DNA of 64,000 nt, taken from Metallyticus violacea. Lineage: Eukaryota > Arthropoda > Insecta > Mantodea > Metallyticidae. The DNA is taken from contig CM060834.1 in the NCBI GenBank assembly GCA_030762175.1, positions 25,656,001 through 25,720,000 on the forward strand. Reading direction: 5' to 3'. This document shows, one piece after another, positions 1-11,468 of this stretch. The stretch's first letter is position 1. Each line of letters begins with the position of its first letter. The notes beneath the pieces were generated by a model. That model saw nothing but the letters and a program-made list of their open reading frames with translations, ran no database searches and had not been told where the DNA came from. A program made the position numbers and the translations under genes.

Positions 1-420
1 AATGCTTTTGGGTTAAAGAAGGGCACGGTAAACGCAAAGTGTTATGTCATCTCTGTGAGACAGTATATCTCTGCGGCGCATATAAAAATCTCGTATATTT
101 TTATGCCTCATTTTGCTTGGGAACGCATCTCTCGCATCGCCACCCTCGAAAAGGAAGGAACGTGTTTGATACGCGGCTGCGTGCCCAATCGCTGCGATGC
201 ATCTGAATCGCCGCAAGCCGTCAACTCCCCCTCCTGCAAACACTTCACAGATAACGCTCGCCAGCTCTTCACCTTCTTTAAATCTGTCAACGGAAGAGGT
301 GCTTGCTACTCTCCCCACAACATTACATTACATGGAAAGTTTTGAAAAGGATTTATGGCACATCTCCCGAGGATACAGGTTCGAATGTTGCTTGTGTCGA
401 CCTACCTAGTTGACATATTT
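1..420. other. GC-richer block with short overlapping ORFs, unrecognised
   Basis: The first 420 bases are visibly richer in G+C and CpG than the following kilobase. Overlapping open frames of 60-101 codons occur on both strands; the longest is on the minus strand, about 13-318. None of the translations shows a family motif I know. Frames open on both strands are expected from base composition, so this is not called as a gene. It could be the edge of an old repeat or a regulatory island. Confidence 0.3.
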
Positions 421-1518
421 TGTCCTTGTTTTTCCGCGACAGAAAATTCACCGGTCGAGTGGCTTTGCATGTCTATCGTTCCTCATATATCTTCATTAAC
501 CGCTCTCACCATTTCATCGTCATTGTAGTTCTGCGCAGTTAACATCGACCGTTAATGATTTTTTCATCAATAACAATTACATCTTCAATACTGTAGACCG
601 GTAACCATGATAAACGTATACAGTTTTGTAAAAAAAACCAGTAGACGGATCAGAAAAATCTGAAGCTACCCATAAATCGTCACTATCAGCATAAAACGTC
701 TTCTTAATCTTTTTGACAGAAATAGACCGGTATACCTCGGTTTCTGAGGTTATACATAAGTAAAAATTAACGACCGAACACAGATAAAAACACTGCACAA
801 AGCTCAAGAACCAATTTCACACCCAATCATCATCAGCGGATTTTGAAGAAGTTTCTTTCTATGAGATTCCTTATTTGGGGTTTATATGGGGTGTTAATGA
901 ACGGCTAATGTTATTTTCAATGTTTATAGAGTTCTTATATCAGTAATTTTGGGGAAACAAGGTTCAAACACGTAAAATGTCGAAGTTATGGGATATTGAA
1001 GTAATTATGAGCTGTCCGTGAGAAACAATATAACTTCAAAAACTAAAATTTTCAGGAAAAAGAGAAAACATTGTTGCAGTTCCATCATTAATAATTTCAT
1101 TTTTTAAGGTTTTTATTTTATTTAAAATTACCACATTATATACCGCGATGTTAAGATATGAAACTTTATTAATAACCAAAGCTTAACATGAAGCAAAATA
1201 TTTTAAGCCTGGAAAAAAGTATTAGGATTCAGTACGCTATACAAAATTACAATAGTCAATATCTGTATATGATTTAAAATTTGAAAATGCATCAAAACAA
1301 TTACACTTAGAACTAATAAATAAGTGGATTTACCTAATTTTGAGTTGCAGAATACATGAACAAAATCACCTTTTCCCTACAAGATGTACGTATTGTTAGA
1401 TATACAGCATAATTTAAAAAGAAACACTACTAGCGAATATTGACATAATTAAATATAAACAAGAAATGCAAACTTGGAGCTCAAGATCTAAAGCATAGTT
1501 CACAATAGTTGCAATTTT
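421..1518. other. AT-rich stretch, nothing recognised
   Basis: No reading frame, tRNA-like promoter, terminal repeat or tandem repeat was seen. The sequence is simple AT-rich intergenic DNA. Confidence 0.5.
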
Positions 1519-1527
1519 ATTGATTTT

Positions 1528-1762
1528 ACCGTCACGGGTGGCCGAGGTCGTTAAGGCAAGGAGGTCTGGGGTTCGATTCCCCCTGGACCGTTCTCCCTAA
1601 TTGGGTTTTTATCCATGTTTTCCTCAGTCCTCATAAGTGACAAATGCCGGGGAATTCTTTCACAATTTGCCATTTCATTTCACAGTGACATTAGTGTCCA
1701 CTGCTTGGTGGTGTCTCAGTAGTTAAAATGGACGTTAAACACTATTAAAATAAAAACAAAAA
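1528..1762 (+). mobile_element. SINE A copy (tRNA Leu/Ser-like head)
   Basis: The copy starts with a tRNA-like head carrying a pol III box A (GTGGCCGAGG near 1538) and box B (GGTTCGATTCC near 1571). The family body follows (CAGGTTTTCCTCA, CAAATGCCGG), then the tail that reads GTTAAACACTATTAAAA. The anticodon-arm region and part of the body are deleted compared with other copies. It is flanked by a near-perfect 9-bp target duplication, ATTGATTTT at 1519-1527 and ATTAATTTT at 1763-1771. This fixes both ends and shows retroposition. Confidence 0.88.
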
Positions 1763-1771
1763 ATTAATTTT

Positions 1772-2464
1772 GTTTCGAAAAGTATGTAATAATGCTCTTG
1801 TTTTGTATGATGTTTCATTACATCCCCTAAGAAGACACCAACAGTACGGCGCCCAAAATTTCTAGGAAGAAGTAGAGGTGTGATTATAAAACCTGAATTT
1901 TAAGCAACATTCCACATTCCTTGTTCTTGTAGTTCTCCAAAAGACCATTCACTGAGGAAACAGCTATCTTTACTGCTGCCCAGAAAGCCGTTAATAATTC
2001 CTTTGAAAGAGGACCAAACAGCTAATTCCAGATTTGTAAGCTTAGTATCAAACGGTGGATCTTCAATTGTTTTCTGATTTGTGGTCCGAAAAGAATGCCT
2101 TCTTCTACCACTCCAGCAATTTAGTGATTATATTTAGAACGTCTTCCATTATAATACTTCTTTATATTATAGTAGCAAATAAAAGAACAAAACTAATAAA
2201 ATATGTAAACAAAATAATAGCGAAAAACCAAAAATAAAAAATACAAAAATTTAAATTAGTAAAAAACCTTTTCTTCTAGTACATTTTAAAAGGCAGATTC
2301 GAACTGTATGTACAAAGCTATTTATTAATTAATATATATCATGTCAGATGCAAAATGGCTGTTGTCTAGGGTTATCAAAGGCAGTGTCATTAGTAAAAAA
2401 AAAAAAAAACACAACTGAATATTACATAATATGAATAAGAATATTTAAAGTGTGGTTTTGCTTA
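1772..2464. other. AT-rich stretch with an A-run, nothing recognised
   Basis: The stretch contains an A-run near 2395-2410 and a 60-codon open frame with no recognisable motif. No transposon ends were seen. Confidence 0.5.
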
Positions 2465-2466
2465 TA

Positions 2467-3335
2467 CGGGGTGACCCAAAGGAATATGACGGTTTTCAGA
2501 ACCTTCTTGTGGGACACTCCTATAGAATTAAATGAAAATACTATTTCAAGGAACAAGTAGGACATTGCAATTTATTAATCTGAACTTACTGTTTAAAAAT
2601 CACAAGGGACCTAATAAAATATGACTGGTTTTCAGAACGCTGCCGTTTCTAGCGATTTTGCATTACAGTTGGGGTATTGGTTGCTATGTAAATATGCAGT
2701 TTATTCTGTCCATTTAGTAAACAACGGAATTGATAATTGAACGGTTGAAAAATGTGTATTTGTTGTTGTTAAAAGATTTATTGAATCTAAGTCAATTTCC
2801 TACGTTCATAGAAGATTTAGAGTAGAATTTAATGTGCCAGAAATGCTGGCAACGATGGACTTTCACATGGATGATTATGAGTTTTGGTTCCAGCAGGATG
2901 GTGCCACAGTTCACACCGCTCTGAAACAATGAACACTCTACGGATCGTGTTTCCTGGACGCAGAGCTTCTCCATTTTCTGATGTTGCCTGGCCAGCCCGA
3001 TCTGACGGTTGCAGATTATTTTTATGGAGATATTTGAAAAGTAAAGTGTTCCGCGGTAGACCACGGACCATTATGCAGTTAAAAGAAAACATTACTCGTG
3101 AAATTAGGGACATTGATCACGTTTTATTGCAGCAAATTATGGTAAACTTCAAGAGCCGATTACATGAATGTGTTCTTGTAATGGAGTCCACTTAAAAATG
3201 TGATTTTTAAAAAATAAGTTCAGATTAATAAATTGCATTGTTCTACTTGTTCCTTCAAATAATATTTTTATTTAATTTTATACGAGTGTCCCACTAGAAG
3301 GTTCTGAAAAGCGTCACATTCCATTGCGGTCACGC
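2467..3335 (+). mobile_element. Tc1/mariner-superfamily deletion derivative with ~136-bp TIRs
   Basis: Long imperfect terminal inverted repeats (2467-2602 against 3200-3335) share blocks such as GGTTCTGAAAA / TTTTCAGAACC and TGGGACACTC / GAGTGTCCCA. TA dinucleotides flank both ends (2465-2466 and 3336-3337), as expected for IS630-Tc1-mariner elements. The 869-bp length is short for an autonomous member. The interior keeps only the start and end of a transposase, so this looks like an internally deleted copy that could once have been mobilised in trans. Confidence 0.85.
2745..3195 (+). pseudogene. Transposase fragment (IS630-Tc1-mariner), central part deleted
   Basis: The N-terminal helix-turn-helix survives as a frame reading KRFIESKSISYVHRRFRVEF (about 2776-2835). 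It runs straight into the C-terminal catalytic half: FQQDGATVHTA at 2889-2921, then FPGR, VAWPARS and FLWRYLKSKVFRGRPRT. The second catalytic Asp, in QQDGA, is present. The region holding the first catalytic Asp is missing, about 150 residues by family comparison. Stops and a frameshift separate the pieces. The domain order and the long C-terminal match to insect Tc1/mariner-type transposases make the family call firm; activity is excluded. Confidence 0.85.
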
Positions 3336-3337
3336 TA

Positions 3338-4830
3338 TGTAAGGCCTAAAGTCTTTGCATAATTTTACTTCTTGTGCAAGTATATTCAGAAATTAAAGTC
3401 ACTTGCAAATATTTACATACTATTTTTATTTTACATTCATTAATTCTAACATGGATAGAAGACCAGGAGATTTTTTTTTTTTTTTTGGTACTTAGTTGAA
3501 CGTGTCCATATTCGAAAATTCCAAAGTTTTACCTTTTTTATAAACCTCTTGGAAAGTAGCCCAATTTTTAATATCACTCACTGATTCTTTTATTCGCTAT
3601 CAATTTTATGTACATGGCATAGGAACTTAAAGCTTGGAAACTGCGCTATATAAATATCATATAACAAGTGATTTTGAAAAACAATGAACATATATTACTT
3701 ACCATGTTATTGGCAATGGAACAAACACCCACCCATGAAAGTACAAAAAAAAAAAAAAGTTTTGTGGCACTTATGCTGTTTTCCACGGACAGTTCACAGT
3801 ATCTGACAACTGGTGCTCAGAAATTTATTAGTTAAATTAGTTAAATAAAGTAAAAAGTTGCATTAGAATGACTTCAAGTTTTTTAACCATCTAAATAAAT
3901 CTGGTAGCTAATAACCAATAAACAGAGTTAAGTAATCGACAACATTTCAGCCTAATGCACACGATTGCATGTCACTGCATTGTTGTGCTAATAGGAATTC
4001 GGTTGTTAGAATCAAAATTGCGGGATATCCATGAATTAATACAAGATAGTTGTTTTTTATAACCAAAAGACATAATACAAAATAACTAACTAAATAAATT
4101 GAAGAACTGGAGAATGATCACAGTTTTTCTGACAACGTTTACAACTTTAAGTCCTAACATGTAAGTTTGAAACCTTTAATCCTGTGTTTCTTATTTCAAA
4201 TTGTTTCTTAAGACCTTCCCGTTTGGGATGTAAACATTAACTTGTTGTATATCTCTAAGTAAGTTGTATAATATTTATTATTCCTAAACATAAAGCATTA
4301 TTATTTTTCAACATACCCAGCATCTTGGCAAAAAATAATTCAGGAACTATTATAATAGCATTGTCGACGTCAAATTTTTTACTTCGAAATAAGAAATAAT
4401 CTAGAACTAGAACGGATAACAATGGTAGATGTGCCATCAGTTCGAAACCAGCATCATGAATTGCATTCAAGGAAATAACGCTTTGGATGCCAGGGCATTG
4501 TCCTAATGAAGGAGAATTTTGCATCACGAACTTTGGTAATTAATTATCCATAATACTAATTCGTGCTTGTGTGGCAATGTTTCCGATATTATAAATTATT
4601 AACATTCCCCCAGCTTACCAATAATAGTAACCATGCTTGCGGAGAAATGGGCTCTAAATTTGAGAGATATGGAGATTCCCGATGTTGCCATCTCTTGTTT
4701 CGAAATTTAGATTCAGGATCAAAGCGATGACCCCATGTTTTATCATTAAAAGGGAGAGACAGAAAACTTTTTTCTGGGAGGGGGGGTGGGTGTTTGTGGT
4801 GAATTAGGGTCAAATTAGATTCTGAATATA
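3338..4830. other. AT-rich stretch, nothing recognised
   Basis: The stretch contains homopolymer runs of T near 3471-3486 and A near 3748-3761. Short frames on the minus strand near 4255-4527 and 4589-4813 have no family signature. No SINE or transposon ends were seen. Confidence 0.45.
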
Positions 4831-4832
4831 TA

Positions 4833-5921
4833 CAGAGTGACTATAAAGTCTCGACGCATTTTGAGAAGACTGCTTATCATATTTTCTTTTATAAATTATT
4901 TGAAATATGCTTTCCACTGAAGAAAGAATATCTGTGATGTGTGGGCTTTGAGGGGATTTTCTTACTAGGAGGTTCAAGGGAACTTCGAACTAAATTCCAG
5001 TCAGAGCAAATATCAGACTACTAGTTCAGAAGTTCAACCAGGGTAGTGTGCAGGATGTGAAACGCCCCGGTAGGCCCAACTAAGTAACAGATAAGAGACT
5101 GCAATTAGCAGAAGCCCAAAAGCACCAACCAGGAGACTAAGTTGGGGGTTGTATGTATTGAAAAAGATCATATCATCTCCAAACCCGACATAGGCAAGAA
5201 AGGGAAGATTACGCTGGTAGCGAAGCAATATATGTCAACCTGTTGCAGGCAGTCGAAGAGTATAAGGTGCTCTTTAGCAATGAAGCCACCTTCCATACAT
5301 GTGGTATGGTCAACTGACACCACTGCACAGTGTGGACAAATGAACAGCCAAATGAGATCCTCGAGTGGAACCGAAACATCCCAAAAGTCAATGTGTGGTT
5401 AGGAGTCAAAAGTCTAAAGTGTATGGACGCAGAACCTCCAGTGACAGGCATTTCATATCTCGAAATCTTCCTTCAACCATAATTGCGGCAGGATGAAATC
5501 TTGAAAACGGTGGTTTTCCAACAGTATAGAAAACTCATTTTGTACGTGTCGTTTGTGAATACAAGGAAGACATATTTCCACGTAGACTTCATGCCGCATT
5601 TGGGCTTCACGTTCTCCTGATCTCACACCTCTTGACTTTTTTGCATGGGGATACGTAAAGTTACAAGTGTACAAAGTCAAAATCAACTCCGTTGACTATT
5701 TAAAGGAGCGTATCAGGCATGCTGTGCACAAAATTACACCTGCAATGGTAGAAAAGGTGTTTTGTGAAGCGGTGCATCGCTGGGAGTTGTGTGTGGTAGT
5801 GCAGGATGATCATGTGGAATAAACTTAGAAGGATTATGTGTTATGGTTTATATTCACTGTATTAGCTTGAATCTAATATGTGTTTCCCACGAAAAAGGAT
5901 CGAAACTTTTTAATCATCCTG
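4833..5921 (+). mobile_element. Degenerate Tc1/mariner-superfamily element, TA-flanked
   Basis: The left end (CAGAGTGACTATAAAGTCTC) and right end (GAAACTTTTTAATCATCCTG) form imperfect inverted repeats of about 28 bp, flanked by TA at 4831-4832 and 5922-5923. The length of about 1.09 kb and the single internal transposase on the same strand fit a slightly shortened mariner-type element. Confidence 0.82.
4905..5822 (+). pseudogene. Transposase remnant (IS630-Tc1-mariner)
   Basis: Fragments in family order are readable in shifting frames. An N-terminal helix-turn-helix ends in VKRPGRPN (near 5057-5080). The first catalytic block reads FSNEATFHTCG (near 5272-5304). VNVWLG, PVTGISYLEIF and the final catalytic block RSPDLTPLDFFAWGYVK (near 5610-5660) follow. 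The usual first Asp (SDEATFH) is Asn, and the second Asp block (QQDGAPPH) is eroded to QQYRK. Multiple stops and frameshifts are present. The match to the insect lineage with SDEATFHTCG is strong; it is non-functional. Confidence 0.85.
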
Positions 5922-6120
5922 TAATTCTGTCTCTCTTATGATCATGTTCAATATTGTGGATATGTTATTAAGTTCCAAATAATCATTTATTATGGCTGCA
6001 ATTTTATCATTTGAAAAGTCTGTTAACGCCTAATATTGACTATCTTCTTGATACGGCATCAAACACGATCAAAATTCTCATGATTGCACATAATTTATGG
6101 TCTTTTTATCATGGAAGATA

Positions 6121-7032
6121 GTTCATAAGCCATGGCAACTATTTTTTACTCGCAAACAAGGGACAGCAGGAAAAATCTAAGATATGCTATTGAAAGTATA
6201 AGGAATGTACTTTCGAATGCTCGTGTGCGTAAGCAGAGCTGCGTTTCTCCGCAAGCTCCGAAGTTCATTTAGTGAGCGACAGTGGTCAGGAATGGATGTC
6301 ATGAAGAGTGAATAACGGACGTATGTGAAAATGGCAGTTTTCCACGGCAAGAATGCAAGAGAATGTTACACAGGGCTACGGAAAGCACTGGTGCTCATAC
6401 CATACCTATCAAACAGAGCGAGATGAACGAGGCAGAATGTCGACAGCTGATCTGCCGTGCAGTGGTCGTACGCATCAAATATCTAGAATTTTAACGCCTT
6501 TATTCTCCGAGATAACACGACAGATCACACAGACGACAAGGTAAAGTTCTTCCACACCCGCCATATTCGCCCTATCTCAGTCCCTGTGATTATAATCTCA
6601 TCCCCATTGCCTGGGAAACGCTTTGCTAACAAAATGGACATTGATAGAATTTCGAGGCGAAGTGGCTCACGTTAGCAACTCACATGCAGCATTTGATATT
6701 CAGCGCCTTAACAATCACTGGCAATGAACCGTCGATGTACTTGGAGACTACTTCGAAGGCTGCTAAACACCGTGGATCACCTGGGAGACCCGTCCTATGA
6801 CGGATTTGAAAGCCTGTGCTAAGTATGTAACTTTTGCTCACGCCATAATAAAACAATGTTGTCTGATTGCCTGTGTTTTGCTGCTAACCTACGAGGGCCG
6901 CTAACATCCAGTCTCCATTTGGTAGCAACACTCGGCAATACATCCCATACACTTTCAATCGTACATCTTAGATTTTTCGTGTTGTCCCTTGTTCGCGAGG
7001 AAAAAAAAAAAATAGTTTCCACAACTTATGAC
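6121..7032 (+). mobile_element. Mariner-type element with ~120-bp TIRs
   Basis: Left (6121-6235) and right (about 6915-7032) ends are long imperfect inverted repeats sharing CATAAG, CGCAAACAAGGGACA and GAAAAATCTAAGAT. TA flanks at 6119-6120 and 7033-7034 support the boundaries. The interior is a broken transposase on the plus strand. A second, truncated copy of the same family lies in inverted orientation at 53383-53845 and shares both the terminal repeat and the C-terminal coding part. Confidence 0.82.
6310..6800 (+). pseudogene. Mariner-type transposase remnant
   Basis: The start is a weak helix-turn-helix-like stretch (6353-6544) containing DLPCSGRTHQ, a degenerate form of the usual EPRSGRP linker. 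Much of the catalytic core is missing. The C-terminal end reads PHPPYSPYLSPCDYNLIP at about 6555-6605 and is followed by a tail encoding VDVLGDYFEGC-like residues in shifted frames (6727-6760). The third catalytic Asp (SPCD) is kept; the first two Asp blocks are not visible. Stops and frameshifts disable it. Confidence 0.75.
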
Positions 7033-7254
7033 TATCCCTCATACTTGGTATGAAGAAGTACCGTCTTTAAGTACATAACCATTTTCTTAATTGCCTTTGG
7101 TGTTAAATCTTTCTTCAATTTAAATAAGGAAGCAAACAAAGTAACTGAAAGCTGGCTGTCAAAGGTAGTAACTAACTTCAACCTAACAGAACGTAACAAT
7201 GTAACTGCCAGGGCGATAAACTGCAGAAAACAAAAACACCTGAAATAACTGAGA

Positions 7255-7370
7255 CCATTAAAGTGCAGCTCAAGCTCATCAACTCGTTTGGTAATGTTCT
7301 CATCTTCAGTGGCTGTAGCTGGCCGCCCGGAACTCTCATCATCCAAAATACGTTTCGGCTGCCGGCACCT
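7255..7370 (-). pseudogene. Mariner helix-turn-helix linker fragment
   Basis: The minus strand encodes DDESSGRPATATEDENITKR. This resembles the linker between the two helix-turn-helix motifs of mariner transposases (DEPRSGRPSTSRTDENV). No catalytic part is attached, so this is a short stray fragment next to the TIR of the preceding element. It could be a chance match, but the spacing of the motif is good. Confidence 0.5.
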
Positions 7371-7419
7371 TTTTCATCGAGATTAATTTGGACCACATGT
7401 GGTTCCCGGAACTCACGGG

Positions 7420-7900
7420 TAATTGAGTACTCGAAAGAGCGGAGTGTCCCAGGGGAGTGCCTAAGGCGTGTACCCTGGGGGCCGGTGCGCAAGCGTGCGC
7501 CGGAATCTCCGTTTTTGTGAGGCGGTGGTGGCTTCCTTAATGCTGGGGTCACTCACCCCTATAAAGGAGTAGGTCTAAGCTAGTACGACCTATCAGTCAG
7601 TCAAACTCTGGTAACTGGGTGCGCTCGGCTTTTGAAACTGCAGTTCACTCGGAGCGCTTGGGCGACGTAATCGCCTGCAGCCGAAAGGCGGGTCGTTTTT
7701 GGAAACTAGGTATCGTCCCAATGCAAAAAACCACTGGGTGGCACAGACCTCTGTGTTACGACCCCTGGTCCTAGAGCCTGGTAGTACTCGAAATCACACT
7801 TCGACTAGAGGGCTATGAATTTCGGTATCAGAGGTCCTATGTGCCCATTCGTATCGAGCAACAGCAGCCCTTCCTCCTCTGTCCACGATAGCAATACACG
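7420..7900 (+). promoter_or_regulatory. GC-rich block with TATA/initiator-like core promoter
   Basis: This block is clearly richer in G+C and CpG than its surroundings. It holds CTATAAAGG (TATA box at 7560-7566), followed 35-39 bases later by overlapping TCAGTCAGTC (7593-7602), which matches the arthropod initiator TCAGT. Possible identities are the 5' end of a retrotransposon, a solo LTR (TGTTACGACCCC near 7755 resembles LTR starts) or a true promoter. No coding frame with a known motif follows. Confidence 0.4.
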
Positions 7901-8045
7901 TATGTTGTCTTATTCCGTTTTTCTTTCTTGAATTGATACAGCGTCTCCTGCGCGGTGGTCATACGACTCACAACAAAAGAGGAACGATGCCTGTGTCGTG
8001 TATCTACGACTTCTCAGGGGGAGAAATTCCCACCATTCCTCCGCA

Positions 8046-9475
8046 CACTGCTCAAAACAATTAGAGGGACAAAATTTTGAACACATGTTGCTGCTGTAGT
8101 TGGCTTATTATATTACAGAAAGCTTAAACCTTTATACAACATCATTGTACATCTTGTTTACTTCTCATTTCATACAAGGATGCTGTAAGCTAAAAAGTTG
8201 TGAACTAAAGTGAAAACTCCTTTGATTAATTTCAATTTTGCAGATAAAGGAACATATCAGTATCTGGTATGACCTCCAGGTGTCTGAATTACTGACTGAC
8301 ACCTTCGAGGCAAGCTCATCATCTCCTCTTGCGGGATGTTCCCCCATTCTTCGATAAGACATCTGCAAGCTGTCGAAGAATCTTAAGGGCTGCAGGACTG
8401 TTTCGTACTCGTTCTCCAGCTTATCCCATAAATTACTCAATGGGGTTAAGTCAGGACTCCTAGGAGGCCAGTCCATGGTTCGAATCTGAAGTTCCTGTAG
8501 GGTAACTGTAGTGGCTCTCGCTGTATTGTCTGGCTACAAAACTAACCGGGCCCATTCTGACTGCAATAGGCTTAACATGCTCTAGTAGCATTTCAGTAAT
8601 ATACCTGGCAGGATTAAGTCGGTTCCTCACTACCGATCATGTTCGATGATCAATAGTGAAGTCACTCTACACCACGATTGACACAGCACTAATTCTGTCC
8701 CTTTCCAGGACAGCTGCTTTTGTAAAACTTCACCACGGCGACGATACACATGCAGACGTACATCACACTGTACGAGATTCGTCTTAAACAGCACACTGTG
8801 CCAGTGACGAGGCTGCTAGTTGCTGTGTTCCTGAGCAAATCTCAGTTGAGCTCTCTTGTGAGAGACTTATGAGGTCTTCGTGGTCTTAAATCTGCTTCTC
8901 TAAGTCTGTTTCTTATTGCACCAGTTGGCGCCATCAGATCATTTCCGCGGTCCCGAGCAGTAGCTCTGCGCTGCAGAAGAGCACAATTGTCTACATATCG
9001 GTCTTCTCTGGTAGATGTTCGACCTTGACCTGGTTTCCTAGAGTGCGTACCTGTTTCAGTGAAGTGCTTCCAGCTCTAACAATAACAGATGTAGCCACAT
9101 TAAGCTCAGCAGCCACTGCACAATAGTCCAACCTTCCTGCAGCCTTGGACCGCTCGAACTGTTCATATCTCAGTTTAGATGCCTCATGAAAACCGACAAC
9201 GTAAATAAACAAAAGTACTAAGATGAACCCTTCACTTACAGGCACTGAATGTCAGTTTCAAAACAACGCTAATCGTTGAACACACTTTAGCTTACAACAT
9301 TGTGTGTAATTTCAGCTTACAGCATCCTTGTGCCAAATGAGAAGTAAACAAGATATACAGTGTATGAAATAAAGATTAAAGATTTAAATTGCCTGTAAAA
9401 AAATTACACCCTAAACCCAACTATGACAGCAATACACATGTTCAACCTTTGTCCCTCTAATTGTTTTGAACAGTG
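8046..9475 (-). mobile_element. Full-length but dead Tc1-like element
   Basis: The ends are inverted repeats: left CACTGCTCAAAACAATTAGA at 8046, right TCTAATTGTTTTGAACAGTG ending at 9475. A sub-terminal repeated segment (CTTGTTTACTTCTCATTT near 8153-8172, inverse near 9337-9355) extends the inverted repeat to about 160-170 bp. The right flank is TA (9476-9477); the left flank is CA, probably a mutated TA. The length of 1,430 bp is normal for a Tc1-type transposon. A single minus-strand transposase lies inside. Confidence 0.9.
8260..9245 (-). pseudogene. Tc1-type transposase pseudogene
   Basis: Read on the minus strand, the N-terminus starts near 9245 and contains AAELNVATSVIVRAGS, the first helix-turn-helix of Tc1 transposases. 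RPRRPHKSLT marks the second DNA-binding region. The C-terminal catalytic block reads MDWPPRSPDLTPLSNLWDKL (8476-8417). In the family this block is SPDLNPIENLWDEL, so the catalytic Glu of DD34E is replaced by Ser here. Stops break the middle. Family identity is very likely; the enzyme cannot be active. Confidence 0.87.
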
Positions 9476-9476
9476 T

Positions 9477-9514
<38 letters not shown>
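9476..9514. repeat. (TAA)n microsatellite
   Basis: About 12 repeats of TAA/AAT directly abut the right end of the Tc1-like element, probably expanded from the TA target flank. Confidence 0.9.
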
Positions 9515-9515
<1 letters not shown>

Positions 9516-10400
9516 GTAAGTTTCAACATTTACAAATGAACTATTGAGGACAAAACTCAAGAGTGCACAAAGCTAGACATAATTAACAAAACAGTTTGTC
9601 AGTAAATAAAAATAAAACTCTTATAACATAACAACACAAGTGCAAAGAATGAATGACAACAGCCAAATTCGCTTTATAATACACACCTTTTGGAAGTAGT
9701 GATGTCATATGGCAAAAAGGGGGGGGGGGGAATAGACTGAATACTTAATTTTAAGATAAGCGCTGGTTACCGAGATTATTCGATGCAGAGAATTAAAACT
9801 ACCCTTGTCACCGAGTATAAAACATACTTGGACAGCTGCGACAAGAGAAATGACAATGTTGGTAGGTACATGGTGCAAATGCTTCCATAACCATGACGCA
9901 GTTAATGCCAGAACGAACAATGCAGACTCAAAGCAAGATTGCAGTGTCTAACCCTACTTCATAAGGAGTGTGCAGATTTAATATGGAATTATTTTTCCAC
10001 TTTCAAAGTTTTCATTGCTTAAGTGAGAATTTCTTTATGCAGCTTAAGTCTAAAGCCGACTTTCACAGAGCCTATTCACAGAGTCAAAAATAATTAAATC
10101 CTTCTTTCTGTGGAATAAAAAAATTAATAAAACAATTATAGAGGATGCCATTAGAATTAAATTCTCACAGAACCACCTAAATCGTGAATTAAACAAACAA
10201 AGACACGTAAATGAAACGCATTATCATTGGAAGAATAGGCATAATAACCACAATAGCCACCATTCATAGTAGGTAATCCTTCTAAACAACATTTCATTAA
10301 TTTTAATATCTAAACTGTATATAAATCTAAAATGAAATATTTCGATTTTTCAGAAAAAAATAAATTATATAGTTTCCTATTAGTAAACAAAGTTGCCATT
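9515..10400. other. AT-rich stretch, nothing recognised
   Basis: The only notable item is a G-run at about 9720-9730. Short frames lack motifs. Confidence 0.5.
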
Positions 10401-10729
10401 GATTTAAATATAGTTTGGTACTTTTGCCTGCTCACGGCTGGCCGTTTGTGTCTACACCCTCAATGAAAACATCTAAGAGAGTAAGGGGTGAGATGAGATG
10501 GGGAGGTGAATGCGCGGACGCAGATGGGATCCCTAACATGTTCCTTGATAGAGTACCCCAACGCTGTTGGAATCCTCCTCTACCAAGGAGTTCGAGCACA
10601 TCAGAAGGTTCACTTCCATAGAAACGTCGAGACAGAAACCTTTCCAAAGCCCAAGCCACCGTCACACCTTGTTTCGACTTGGCACTTTCGATCCTGTAAC
10701 ACAACAGCTGAATGAAATGGGAAAGCAGA

Positions 10730-10862
10730 AAATTCGTGGGAAGAGGGAAAAATCCATTCCAGCATTCGCCTAAGCGACCAACGGAAATTGTGAAAAAAAC
10801 TTGAGGACAGAATGGCCGGCCTAAATGGTTTTGAACCTGGATCGTTCCAAACAGAGTTGTAC
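10730..10862 (-). repeat. Dispersed tRNA-like repeat (family D), copy 1
   Basis: The segment containing CATTCGCCTAAG (near 10763) and GGCCTAAATGGTTTTGAACC (near 10822) has a diverged partner at 26140-26260, which has CATTCGCCTAAG followed at the same spacing by AAAGGATTTGAATC. The minus strand GGTTCAAAACC resembles a degenerate pol III box B. I read this as an old SINE-like family, but only two poor copies are available. Confidence 0.4.
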
Positions 10863-10951
10863 ATTATTTTATAGTTTATTTTAAGATAATTCTGTAACTT
10901 CTAACGAGCAGCAAGTTTAATGTCACTCCTGTCTTCTTCTCCTTTTGTTTA

Positions 10952-11215
10952 ATAATAAAGTTTAATGCCAGTTATAACTGCTGGGGCATCAAGGCGGTAA
11001 ACACTGATCATACAGTAGATGAAATGATAAAATGGGGAAGGATTTTTTAAAGGAAAAAAGCGTTCCTGGCCTATTTTAGGGTACCTCCCCGGCATTTGCC
11101 ATTTATGAGAACTGGGGAAAACCTGGAAAAATTCAGTCAGGGAGGAAGGTCCTGTTGGAAATCGAACAGACCTCCCTTTCAAGTATGCGCCTTAACGACT
11201 CGGCCACTCTCGGCG
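10952..11215 (-). mobile_element. SINE A copy
   Basis: On the minus strand the box A region (GGCCGAGTCGTTAAGGCG) and a damaged box B (GTTCGATTTCC) are followed by the body with CAGGTTTTCCCCAG and CAAATGCCGGGGAGGTACCC. The TTAAAC tail ends near 10952. It is almost full length. I could not find a convincing target duplication. Confidence 0.85.
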
Positions 11216-11468
11216 TTATTCCTGCCTTCGGCAACTGTGTAAATATATCTGGAGGACTGTTCGATAACTCCTGCAAACTCATTAGATTGTTTTCAATGTT
11301 GCCTTGGCAATTTGGTGACTGTTGAGAGATTATGTACATTGTTATAAATAGTTACAAACCTTAGTCTGTGTTTGAGAGCCATTTTCCTGCTTGAATTTGT
11401 AAACAAGCGCTCAAAATTCAAAAACACAACTTCGTGCATTTATAAAACATTAATTTTTGATAGAGGCA

